A DNA stretch of 17,379 bases, taken from positions 1 to 17,379 of the forward strand of contig CAZTJO010000038.1 in assembly GCA_964614095.1 (NCBI GenBank). The letters are read 5' to 3'. Made by a program: the position numbers and the translations under genes. The notes under the pieces are model-generated. The model saw nothing but the letters and a program-made list of their open reading frames with translations, was not told the DNA's origin and did no database searches. This document shows, piece after piece, positions 7,209 to 14,282 of the stretch. How positions within the stretch are numbered: position 1 is the stretch's first letter; each line of letters starts with the position of its first letter. This DNA comes from CAZWKX01 sp964614095. Its GTDB lineage: Bacteria > Actinomycetota > Acidimicrobiia > Spongiisociales > UBA11373.

Positions 7209-8414
7209 GTGCAGAAGCGGCTCCGCAGCTTCACATCCGAGTCCGTCGCCATGGGACACCCGGACAAGGTTGCCGATCGCGTTTCCGACGCCGTGCTCGA
7301 CACCGTGCTCACCGCCGACGCCAACGCCCGCGTCGCCTGTGAGACCCTGGTCACCGGGGGCCACATCATTGTTGCCGGCGAGATCTCCCAATCGGCCATG
7401 CCCGACGAGTCCACCCTGGAACGAGTGACCCGCGCCACGGTGGCTGCGGTCGGCTACGACTCGCCCGAAAAGGGTTTTGATGCCAAAGAGGCCGTATTCA
7501 CCAGTCTGATCCAGCCCCAATCCGCCGACATCGCCCTCGGCGTCGACGGCCGCGATGACGGCCAGCTCGGCGCCGGCGACCAGGGACTCATGTTCGGCCA
7601 CGCCACCAATCAAACCCCGGAGCTGATGCCGCTCCCCATCCTCCTCGCCCACCGGCTGGTCGCCCGCCAGGCCCTGGTGCGCATCGAGGGCCTCATTCCG
7701 GACCTTCGGCCCGACGCCAAATCCCAGGTCACCGTGCTCTGCGAAAACCGGCGGCCGGTGGTAGTCGATTCGGTTCTGCTGTCCACCCAGCACGGACCCT
7801 CGTGGAACGACCACACCGCCGAGCTCGAGGCCGAAGTGATCGAACACATCCTCAAGCCGGTCCTCGGCCAATGGTGGAACAACGACATCACCGTGCTGGT
7901 CAATCCCACCGGCCGTTTTGAGTCGGGCGGGCCCGGCGCCGATACCGGACTCACCGGCCGCAAGATCATCGTCGACACCTACGGCGGCTGGGCCCGGCAC
8001 GGGGGCGGCTCCTTCTCGGGAAAGGATGCCTCCAAGGTGGACCGTTCCGCCTCATACATGGCGCGCTACGTCGCCAAGAACGTCGTGGCCGCCGGGTTCG
8101 CCGACGAATGTGAGGTACGCCTCTCCTATGCCATCGGCGTGCCCGAACCCACCGCGGTGACCGTCGACTGCCACGGCACCCAGAAACTCGACGAGGCGAT
8201 CATCGAGGGAGTGGTCAAGGAGGTCTTCCCCCTCACCCCGTCCGGCATCATCGCCGATCTGAGACTACTGCGGCCGATATACGAACCGACCTCGTATCAC
8301 GGTCATTTCGGCCGCACTCCCGGTGAGGCGGGCGAAGGCACCTTCTCCTGGGAACGAACCGATCAAATCGACGCGCTCCGCTCCGCCGCCGGCGGCGCTT
8401 TCAACCCGGATTGA
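7209..8414 (+). CDS. metK: S-adenosylmethionine synthetase (methionine adenosyltransferase)
   Basis: It makes S-adenosylmethionine from ATP and methionine in the cytosol. The 401-aa length is typical. The N-terminal SESVAMGHPDKVADRVSDAV carries the ATP/Mg-binding HPDK. Then come GAGDQGLMFGHATNQTPELM, NPTGRFESGGPGADTGLTGR, the P-loop-like signature GGGSFSGKDASKVDRSASYM, and VRLSYAIGVPEP. Starting at GTG 7209 puts GAAGGAGG at the right distance; starting at ATG 7164 would translate through the -10 box and the ribosome site. SAM is also the methyl donor for the SpoU-type methyltransferase further downstream, but that is not evidence of co-regulation. Confidence 0.96.
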   Translation: MQKRLRSFTSESVAMGHPDKVADRVSDAVLDTVLTADANARVACETLVTGGHIIVAGEISQSAMPDESTLERVTRATVAAVGYDSPEKGFDAKEAVFTSLIQPQSADIALGVDGRDDGQLGAGDQGLMFGHATNQTPELMPLPILLAHRLVARQALVRIEGLIPDLRPDAKSQVTVLCENRRPVVVDSVLLSTQHGPSWNDHTAELEAEVIEHILKPVLGQWWNNDITVLVNPTGRFESGGPGADTGLTGRKIIVDTYGGWARHGGGSFSGKDASKVDRSASYMARYVAKNVVAAGFADECEVRLSYAIGVPEPTAVTVDCHGTQKLDEAIIEGVVKEVFPLTPSGIIADLRLLRPIYEPTSYHGHFGRTPGEAGEGTFSWERTDQIDALRSAAGGAFNPD

Positions 8415-8474
8415 CGTGGACTACACGGCGCCGCCTCGCCACCGCCCCGACACCCATCTTCTTCCCGGCCGCCC

Positions 8475-9731
8475 ATGACTGCCCCCTCCAGAGCCGATGC
8501 CGCCGCGGCCGATCGAACCGACCCCCTGGCCTCCTTCCGCGATCGATTCGTCTTCGCCGACGATGCCCCCCTCTACATGGACGGCAATTCGTTGGGCCGC
8601 CTGCCCCGGCAAACCATCGGCACGCTGATCCAGGTCGTCGCCCGTGATTGGGGCCACGGCCTGGTCGAATCCTGGGAACACTGGATCGATCTGCCCCAGC
8701 GTGTCGGCGCCAAGCTGGCCGGCCTGATCGGCGCCGAGCCGGCCGAGGTCACCCTCTCCGACTCGACCTCGGTCAACCTCTACAAGCTGGCCGTCGCCGC
8801 CCTCGACTCCCAGCCCACCAGATCCGCCGTCGTCACCGACGGCGGCAACTTCCCCACCGATCGTTACGTGCTCGAGGGCATCGCCGCAGCACGGGGCCTC
8901 GAGCTGAGAATCATCGACTGTGACCCCGTGAACGGCCCCACTGTTTCGGACCTGGCCCCGGCTCTCGACAAGAACGTGGCCCTGGTGAGCCTCTCGCACG
9001 TTGCCTTCCGCTCGGGGGCCCTGGCCGACATGGCCGCCGTCAATCAGGAAGCACAACGGGTCGGAGCGCTCTCCCTGTGGGATCTCAGCCACTCGGCGGG
9101 CGCGGTTCCCGTCGATCTGGCAACTGCCGGCTCCGATCTTGCCGTTGGGTGCACCTACAAGTACCTCAACGGAGGCCCCGGGGCTCCGGCATTCCTGTTC
9201 GTGCGCCGGGATCTCCAGGAAAGGATTTGCCAGCCCATCTGGGGCTGGTTCGGCCATGCCGACCAGTTCGCCTTTGAGCCCGGGTACCGCTCCTCTCCCG
9301 GCATCGAGCGTTTCCTCGTCGGCTCGCCGCCAATACTGGCGGCCACAGTCGCCGCCCCCGGCATCGACATGGTGGCCGAGGCGGGTATGGCGAGAATCAG
9401 AGAGAAGAGCCTCGCCGCCACCGGGATGATGCTCGACCTCTTCGACGCCTGGCTCGCCCCACTCGGGGTGGGCCTGGGAACACCCCGCCGCCCGGAACGC
9501 CGAGGCTCACACCTCTCATTCACCCATCCCGAAGGGCTCTCTTTGAGCCGCTGGCTGCGGGCCGAGGGTGGAGTCGTCACCGACTTCCGGCCCCCGGACA
9601 CGATTCGTATGGCGGTGGCCCCTCTGTACACCACCTTTGTGGAGTCATGGGATGCTCTCGACGCCCTGCGCCGGGCACTTGAGAATGGCGCCTTTCGTCG
9701 TTTTGGGAATGGAACCGGCCGCATCACCTAA
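8475..9731 (+). CDS. kynU: Kynureninase
   Basis: This PLP-dependent enzyme cleaves L-kynurenine to anthranilate and alanine, or 3-hydroxykynurenine to 3-hydroxyanthranilate. The 418-aa length matches bacterial kynureninases. Seen: YMDGNSLGRLP, WGHGLVESWEHWIDLPQRVG, SDSTSVNLYKL, NFPTDRY, WDLSHSAGAVPVDL (Asp203 and His206), and CTYKYLNGGPGAP with the PLP Schiff-base Lys229. GWFGHADQFAF and SPGIERFLVGSPPIL follow. The ATG at 8475 is the first in-frame start, and no clear ribosome site precedes it. It follows metK by 60 bp. No tryptophan 2,3-dioxygenase, formamidase or 3-hydroxyanthranilate dioxygenase gene is in the window, so whether it serves tryptophan breakdown or NAD synthesis cannot be told. 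Confidence 0.93.
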   Translation: MTAPSRADAAAADRTDPLASFRDRFVFADDAPLYMDGNSLGRLPRQTIGTLIQVVARDWGHGLVESWEHWIDLPQRVGAKLAGLIGAEPAEVTLSDSTSVNLYKLAVAALDSQPTRSAVVTDGGNFPTDRYVLEGIAAARGLELRIIDCDPVNGPTVSDLAPALDKNVALVSLSHVAFRSGALADMAAVNQEAQRVGALSLWDLSHSAGAVPVDLATAGSDLAVGCTYKYLNGGPGAPAFLFVRRDLQERICQPIWGWFGHADQFAFEPGYRSSPGIERFLVGSPPILAATVAAPGIDMVAEAGMARIREKSLAATGMMLDLFDAWLAPLGVGLGTPRRPERRGSHLSFTHPEGLSLSRWLRAEGGVVTDFRPPDTIRMAVAPLYTTFVESWDALDALRRALENGAFRRFGNGTGRIT

Positions 9732-9809
9732 GCACCGATCCCGAGGGTGAGGCGTGCCTGCCGATGTGGCCGCCCACCTATCTGGGCCGGAGCATCCGAA
9801 CGGGTTGCG

Positions 9810-9815
9810 TACCAT
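9810..9815 (+). promoter_or_regulatory. Candidate -10 box placing the next ATG at the transcription start
   Basis: TACCAT fits TANNNT and ends 6 bases before ATG 9822, the spacing expected between a -10 box and the first transcribed base. No Shine-Dalgarno precedes this ATG, so a leaderless mRNA is likely. No -35 match is seen. The rest of the 90-bp gap after kynU (9732-9821) shows no other clear signal. Confidence 0.4.
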
Positions 9816-9821
9816 CGGGCC

Positions 9822-10922
9822 ATGATGCTCGTCGACGCCGTGGAGATCCGGGAGGTGGTGGTGCCCTTCCACGCCCCCTTTCGGTCGGCCGGCGCAGAAC
9901 TCACCGAACGGCGCCTCTTCCTTATCCGGCTGGGCGCCGGCGGCGCCGAAGGCTGGGGTGAATGTGGGCCCATCCCCGGCTACGGCGCCGACACGTTTGC
10001 CGCCGCCCGCCGCTCCCTCAAAGCCGCGGTGGTCCGGATCCTCGGCCGGCCCGTTCCCGATGGGCTCGAATTCGCCTCAGATCTGGATTCCGTCGCCTCA
10101 CCGTCGGCTCGTTTTGCCTTGGAGTGTGCTCTTTTGGACCTGGCCGGACATGTGTCCGGCTTCCAGGTGTGGAAACGACTCGGCGGGCGTAGGCCCAGAA
10201 TCCCCGTCGGTGTGGTGATACCCACCGGCGCTGCCGCCGACGTCACCGGCGCTGCCGCCGCTGCAGCCGCCGCCGGGTATCGCCGGATCAAACTCAAGGT
10301 CACCTCTCCCGCCGACCTGGATCTGGTCAAAGCCATTGCCGCCAGTATGGAGAACACCGATCTTGCCGTCGACGCCAACGGCGCCTTCTCCAGGGCCGAC
10401 CTCGGCTCTCTCGAGAAGATCGACGATCTCGGCCTGTGTTTTGTCGAGCAGCCATTCCCTCCCGACGACATCAGCACCAGCGCAGAGCTGGCCGGTCGCA
10501 TCGAGACGCCGATCTGCCTCGACGAGTCGATCACCAGCGCGGGAGTGGCACGGCGGGTGCTCGAAGCGGGTGCCGGTTCGATGATCGTGGTCAAGCCGGC
10601 CCGGCTGGGCGGCTTCGGGACCAGCCGCGAGGTGTTGCACGTTGCCGCCGCAGCAGGCGCCGGAGTCTGGGTCGGGGGCATGCTGGAGAGCGGCATCGGA
10701 CGCGCCGCGGCGTTGGCCGCGGCCACAATGCCCGGAATCACCGCACCCGCCGACCTGGCCCCGCCCCGGCGTTTGCTGGCCACCGACCTGCTTCGCGCCC
10801 CATGGTCGATCAGAAAAAGTGTTGTGGAGATGCCGCCGCGTGACGGCCTCGGCATCGACGTCGACCTCGAAGCCGTAGAGGGACTCACCGTCGAGGTAGA
10901 CAACTATGGCAAGACGTTTTGA
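9822..10922 (+). CDS. menC: o-Succinylbenzoate synthase / N-succinylamino acid racemase family (enolase superfamily)
   Basis: Members dehydrate SHCHC to o-succinylbenzoate in menaquinone synthesis, or racemise N-succinylamino acids, and several do both. In the 366-aa chain the catalytic set is complete and evenly spaced: Lys157 and Lys159 (RIKLKV), Asp184 (VDANG), Glu209 (FVEQP), Asp234 (CLDES) and Lys258 (IVVKPARLGG). This spacing agrees with that of Amycolatopsis N-succinylamino acid racemase. GGMLESGIGRAAALA and TAPADLAPPRRLL are also MenC/NSAR-like. The Lys-Pro context of Lys258 argues against dipeptide epimerases. ATG 9822 (or 9825) precedes the conserved N-terminus; the upstream frame from 9747 is non-conserved and crosses the -10 box. 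No other men gene is nearby, so the menC symbol describes the family. Confidence 0.8.
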   Translation: MMLVDAVEIREVVVPFHAPFRSAGAELTERRLFLIRLGAGGAEGWGECGPIPGYGADTFAAARRSLKAAVVRILGRPVPDGLEFASDLDSVASPSARFALECALLDLAGHVSGFQVWKRLGGRRPRIPVGVVIPTGAAADVTGAAAAAAAAGYRRIKLKVTSPADLDLVKAIAASMENTDLAVDANGAFSRADLGSLEKIDDLGLCFVEQPFPPDDISTSAELAGRIETPICLDESITSAGVARRVLEAGAGSMIVVKPARLGGFGTSREVLHVAAAAGAGVWVGGMLESGIGRAAALAAATMPGITAPADLAPPRRLLATDLLRAPWSIRKSVVEMPPRDGLGIDVDLEAVEGLTVEVDNYGKTF

Positions 10923-10988
10923 ACCGGCGCCGCGGGACGGCATCATCGTGCTGATGACGGCCCGTACCCGGCTTGAGAGGATCACCCC
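10923..10988. other. Short spacer with inverted repeat and ribosome site
   Basis: TCATC (10943-10947) and GATGA (10953-10957) form a small inverted repeat with a 5-nt loop. GAGAGG at 10975-10980 is the ribosome site for the next gene, 8 bases before GTG 10989. No T-run or clear promoter is seen. Confidence 0.4.
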
Positions 10989-13265
10989 GTGAAACGCCTC
11001 GCTCTGCTGCTCTGTCTGTCTTTCCTACTTCTGTCGGCTTCCGCTTTCGCCCGACAAGAGGAGCCGGCCGACTGCCCCGAATACGAGGGTGTGACCTGCG
11101 ACGGCTGGGTCACCGACACCGCCGGCGTCATCAAAGACGACGCCTACCTCGAGGAGGTCGCCGGCAGAGTCATCGCCAACCACGGCAACGAGATCGCCGT
11201 TGTGATCATCTCCAGCTCCGGTGCTCTCACTCCCTTGCAGTTTGCCGAAGGCCTGGGCAACACCTGGAGGGTCGGCAGCGCCGCCGCCGACGACGGCATC
11301 GTCGTGCTCGTCGCCCTCGATGAACGCGAGACCTGGATCATCACCGGGTCGGGGCTCACCCTCGATCAAGGCGACATCGATTCTGCCCGCTCCTCAGGCA
11401 ATTCGTTCTTCGCTGCCAGCGACTTTGGCGGAGGCACCGTCGCCATTCTGGGCAGCCTCGACTCCATCCTCGGCGGCGGGTCGCTGGCACCCGATTCCGG
11501 AGACGGGAGCAACGCCGGTCTGATCGTCGCCATCGTGTTTGGGGGCCTCGTCGCCGCAGGCGGCGTCGGGGCCGTCGCCGCCTCCCGCAGAGCTGCGGGG
11601 CAACGCGTCAAGGACCAACGCTCTCTCCGCATCGACGCCGAGCTGGCCGCTCTCGAGGCCACCGGCCAAGAGCTTCCCCTCATCGACGAGTATTCGGTTC
11701 GGGCCAAGCGGGTCGGCCTCAATCTGCCCACCGTTGACGCCATCGCCTTGCTCAACAACCTCATCGAGCGTCATACCGGCGGCGACGAGAAGACGCTGCG
11801 CGCCCTCTGCTACGGCGGCGCCGTGGCCGTGCTCAAACGGGACCGCCTCATCGACGATACCCGGGTCTCCCTCGAGCTGCGCACCTCCGGCGAGCGGCGC
11901 ATGCTGGAAGACGCGGTGCAGACGGCGGCAAAGGAAGCTCTGAATATCTCCAGGCACGACGAGGACCGGTTTGACCTTGCTCTGGCCGAGCTGCGGAAAC
12001 TCGTCGAGGCCCTGCGCCCGCACCGGGTCGCCGCCGCCCGGCAACGCACCGCCGATGCCATCTCCGACGCTCTCACCGACACCGAGATCGGGCCCACCTA
12101 CGTCACCGACCTGGGTGAGCGGCTGCATCGTGCCGCCGCCGCCCTCGACGGCTCGGCGCCACTGTCCCAGTCGCTCAACGAGCTTGACGCGGTGTACACC
12201 ACCGCCCTGGAGAAGACCGGACGACTGAGCCGGCTCTATGAGAGCCTCCCCGAGTCGACCACCCGTCCCGCGGTGGCCGCCGCGCTCGCCGACCTCAACG
12301 ACGACACCGACGCCGCCCTGGCTTCATACGAAGACGTCCGCCGGCGGCTGGAGGACCAAGGAGACGCACTGGAAAGCGACGGGCTCCAGATTCCCGCCGT
12401 CGCTGCTTTGCTGCTGATGAACCACGACGAGGGCAACGTCGACGATTTTGTTGCCGCCTACACGGAGCGGCGGGTGGCCGGCAGCTCCCCCGCCGAGGCG
12501 GTCGAGTACGCCCTCGCCGGGCTGCGCGACCCCGGCGAGATTGAACGGGTGCGTGAGGCTTCGCGCCTCATGCATCTGCCCGTCTCCATCACCGCGGCAC
12601 TGCTCCGCCGTCGTGACGACGGCATCGAGGTCTACGAGGAGCTGCGACGTCAACTCACCGAGCATGGCCTCAAACGTGATACCCGGCGCGCCGTCGCCGG
12701 CATCCTCGCCGTCTCCCTGGAGCCGGCCCAGGCGGTGCGCCGCTGGCTCGAAGCCCGCTCCGCCCTGGCCCAGCTGGGGCTCCAGGGCGCCTACGCCGAC
12801 ATCGCCGCCGCCTTTGGCGCCTCGGACAGGCGCGGCCCCCGCGCCTTTGCCCTCGCCTACGCCGCCCAGCGCCAGGCGCTGGCCCGCTCCGACATCGACG
12901 ATGCCGATCGTTTTGCTCCCGAGCTGGCCCACGAGGGCACCAGTCGCCAGACCGACTCCTGGACCGGCGAGCCCATTCCCGCCGGCTACGGTGACTTTGA
13001 TCCCTTCACCTTCTTCTACTACCACTGGACGGTCACCCAGGGGACCAAAGGCTCCTACGGCTGGGAACCGGTGTACAAGGACAAGTCTTGGAGCCGTGAC
13101 GGCAAGTCGTGGTGGGGAGGTTTTGGCGGCGGCGGCGGATTCGGCAGCAGCGGATCCTCTTGGGGCGGCGGCTCGTGGGGGTCGTCGGGCGGAAGCACCT
13201 CCTTTGGCGGGTTTGGGGGCGGAGGAGGTTTTGGCGGCGGCTCGAGCAGTGGCGGCGGCTGGTGA
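10989..13265 (+). CDS. TPM-domain membrane protein with Gly/Ser/Trp-rich C-terminal tail
   Basis: Visible layout of the 758 residues: a signal peptide (1-21, cleavage probably after SASAFA), then a TPM domain (about 38-160: VTDTAGVIKDD, VVIISSSG, DDGIVVLVALDERETWIITG). A membrane helix follows near 178-198 (LIVAIVFGGLVAAGGVGAV), then a long Ala/Leu/Arg/Glu-rich, mostly helical region (about 200-660), an aromatic stretch (DPFTFFYYHW) and a tail of Gly, Ser, Phe and Trp from about 708. TPM proteins are linked to photosystem II repair in plants and to envelope roles in bacteria; actinobacteria carry long versions (M. tuberculosis Rv2345, from memory). The exact function is unknown. GTG 10989 has GAGAGG 8 bases upstream. 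If the helix is the only one, the large helical part and the Gly tail are cytoplasmic. The stop overlaps the next gene (GTGA). Confidence 0.8.
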   Translation: MKRLALLLCLSFLLLSASAFARQEEPADCPEYEGVTCDGWVTDTAGVIKDDAYLEEVAGRVIANHGNEIAVVIISSSGALTPLQFAEGLGNTWRVGSAAADDGIVVLVALDERETWIITGSGLTLDQGDIDSARSSGNSFFAASDFGGGTVAILGSLDSILGGGSLAPDSGDGSNAGLIVAIVFGGLVAAGGVGAVAASRRAAGQRVKDQRSLRIDAELAALEATGQELPLIDEYSVRAKRVGLNLPTVDAIALLNNLIERHTGGDEKTLRALCYGGAVAVLKRDRLIDDTRVSLELRTSGERRMLEDAVQTAAKEALNISRHDEDRFDLALAELRKLVEALRPHRVAAARQRTADAISDALTDTEIGPTYVTDLGERLHRAAAALDGSAPLSQSLNELDAVYTTALEKTGRLSRLYESLPESTTRPAVAAALADLNDDTDAALASYEDVRRRLEDQGDALESDGLQIPAVAALLLMNHDEGNVDDFVAAYTERRVAGSSPAEAVEYALAGLRDPGEIERVREASRLMHLPVSITAALLRRRDDGIEVYEELRRQLTEHGLKRDTRRAVAGILAVSLEPAQAVRRWLEARSALAQLGLQGAYADIAAAFGASDRRGPRAFALAYAAQRQALARSDIDDADRFAPELAHEGTSRQTDSWTGEPIPAGYGDFDPFTFFYYHWTVTQGTKGSYGWEPVYKDKSWSRDGKSWWGGFGGGGGFGSSGSSWGGGSWGSSGGSTSFGGFGGGGGFGGGSSSGGGW
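13110..13262 (+). repeat. Low-complexity Gly/Ser-coding repeat tract
   Basis: Degenerate GGC/GGT/GGA, TTT/TTC and TCG/AGC codons encode the FGGGGGFG- and SSGGGS-like tail of the TPM protein. Near-repeats include GGTTTTGGCGGCGGCGGCGG at 13119 and GGAGGTTTTGGCGGCGGC at 13225. Such tracts can change length by slippage. The reverse strand yields Pro-rich shadow frames. Confidence 0.6.
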
Positions 13266-14068
13266 GCCTCGACCCGGTCACCAGCACGTCGAACCCGCGT
13301 ATCAAACAGCTCGTACGCCTCCGCAATCGCCGCCACCGCGACCGCAGCGGGCTCTTTCTGATCGAGGGCTACCGTGAACTGAGCCGGGCCGCCGATGGCG
13401 GCGTTGAGATCCTCGAAGTCTTCACCTGCTCGCAGCTGTACCTGGGCAACAACGAGCAACCGCTTGTCGATCGGCTGGCAACCCAGGGCGCCGACATCGT
13501 CGAGGTGGCTGAGACGCCGTTCCGTAAGGCCTCGTACCGGGACCGGCCTGAGGGGCTAATCGCCGTGGCCCGGCAGTTCCCCACCGGCCTCGACCGTATT
13601 CAACTCGGCACCGACCCTCTGTTACTCGTCGCCGAATCGATCGAGAAGCCGGGCAATCTGGGAACCATGCTCCGCGCCGCGGAGGCGGCCGGCGCCGCCG
13701 CCGTGATCGTCTGCGATCCCACCACCGACCCCTTCAATCCCAATGTGGTGCGGGCTTCGCTGGGCACCCTCTTTTGTTTGCCCCTCGGCGTCACCTCCAC
13801 CTCCGATGTCATCGCCTGGCTCCGCCGCCACGGCGTGCGCACCGTGGCCACCACCCCCGGCGCCAGGCGGCCCCACTGGGAAACCGATCTCACCGGATCC
13901 GTGGCCGTCGTTGTCGGCAACGAGCAGTACGGGCTCTCCGCGGCCTGGCTCGAGGCCGCCGACTACCAGGCGCTCATCCCCATGCCCGGCTCCGTGGACA
14001 GCCTCAACGCCGCCATGGCCGCCGCCATCGTGCTCTTCGAAGCGGCCCGGCAACGTCAAGTGGGCTAG
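13262..14068 (+). CDS. SpoU/TrmH-family RNA 2'-O-ribose methyltransferase
   Basis: SPOUT-class methyltransferases use SAM to methylate a ribose 2'-OH in rRNA or tRNA. The 268-aa protein has an N-terminal substrate-binding domain (TSNPRIKQLVRLRNRRHRD, FLIEGYREL; SpoU substrate-binding fold) and the three SPOUT motifs. These are KPGNLGTMLRAAEAAGA (Asn132, Arg138), VVVGNEQYGLS (Asn220, Glu221) and IPMPGSVDSLNAAMAAAI (Asn249). The open frame runs back to 13109, but that part is the out-of-frame reading of the neighbour's Gly tail (Arg/Trp-rich). GTG 13262 overlaps the TPM stop (GTGA) and starts just before the conserved domain. There is no strong ribosome site, so translation is probably coupled. 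The RNA target cannot be read from the sequence; 23S rRNA (TsnR/RlmB-like) is most likely. Confidence 0.88.
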   Translation: MSLDPVTSTSNPRIKQLVRLRNRRHRDRSGLFLIEGYRELSRAADGGVEILEVFTCSQLYLGNNEQPLVDRLATQGADIVEVAETPFRKASYRDRPEGLIAVARQFPTGLDRIQLGTDPLLLVAESIEKPGNLGTMLRAAEAAGAAAVIVCDPTTDPFNPNVVRASLGTLFCLPLGVTSTSDVIAWLRRHGVRTVATTPGARRPHWETDLTGSVAVVVGNEQYGLSAAWLEAADYQALIPMPGSVDSLNAAMAAAIVLFEAARQRQVG

Positions 14069-14262
14069 AGGTCATCTTCGCCCGGCTCCCCCAACGGGAC
14101 ACTTTGCGGAGTACCCGGCACACACCGCTGACGTGCCGTCAAGAGCCAGCTGGGCCGGTGCAGAAAATCCGTCCCTGCGCAACAAGCGGCTGAATTCACT
14201 CGTAGACTCAAAAATGAGCCAATGCTCCGGAATTGATGCCGGATTTATCGCAGGAGGTGGCC
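14069..14262. promoter_or_regulatory. Regulatory gap upstream of the RamB-like gene
   Basis: The 194-bp gap holds an ACTTTGC core at 14101-14107, an inverted repeat CGGCAC (14116-14121) with GTGCCG (14133-14138), a TANNNT -10 candidate TAGACT (14203-14208), and an inverted repeat TCCGG (14226-14230) with CCGGA (14239-14243). A strong Shine-Dalgarno AGGAGG at 14252-14257 lies 5 bases before ATG 14263. The stretch near 14190-14250 is clearly AT-richer than its surroundings, as expected for a promoter. No -35 consensus is obvious. Confidence 0.5.
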
Positions 14263-14282
14263 ATGGGACTGCTAACCCTTGA
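14214..14282 (+). CDS. Possible 22-aa upstream ORF overlapping the regulator start
   Basis: An ATG begins 6 bases after the candidate -10 box TAGACT, at or next to the expected transcription start. It opens a 22-codon frame (begins MSQCSGIDAG, ends GTANP) that terminates 20 bases inside the regulator gene in another frame. It has no Shine-Dalgarno, so it would have to be translated leaderless. The regulator's own Shine-Dalgarno lies inside it. It may be only chance open frame in a 5' leader. Confidence 0.2.
   Translation: MSQCSGIDAGFIAGGGHGTANP

Noticed and set aside
9747..9821. 25-residue N-terminal extension of the MenC-like enzyme
   Set aside because: Non-conserved sequence spanning the likely -10 box; ATG 9822 starts the conserved domain.
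12324..13025. Long - strand frame opposite the TPM gene
   Set aside because: Shadow of GC-rich codons with no motif or ribosome site; the sense-strand gene is complete with signal peptide and start signals.
13109..13261. 51-residue N-terminal extension of the RNA methyltransferase
   Set aside because: It is the Arg/Trp-rich out-of-frame reading of the neighbouring Gly tail.
13110..13262. CRISPR or minisatellite array in the G-rich tract
   Set aside because: The near-repeats are codon repeats of a Gly/Ser tail, with no regular spacer pattern.
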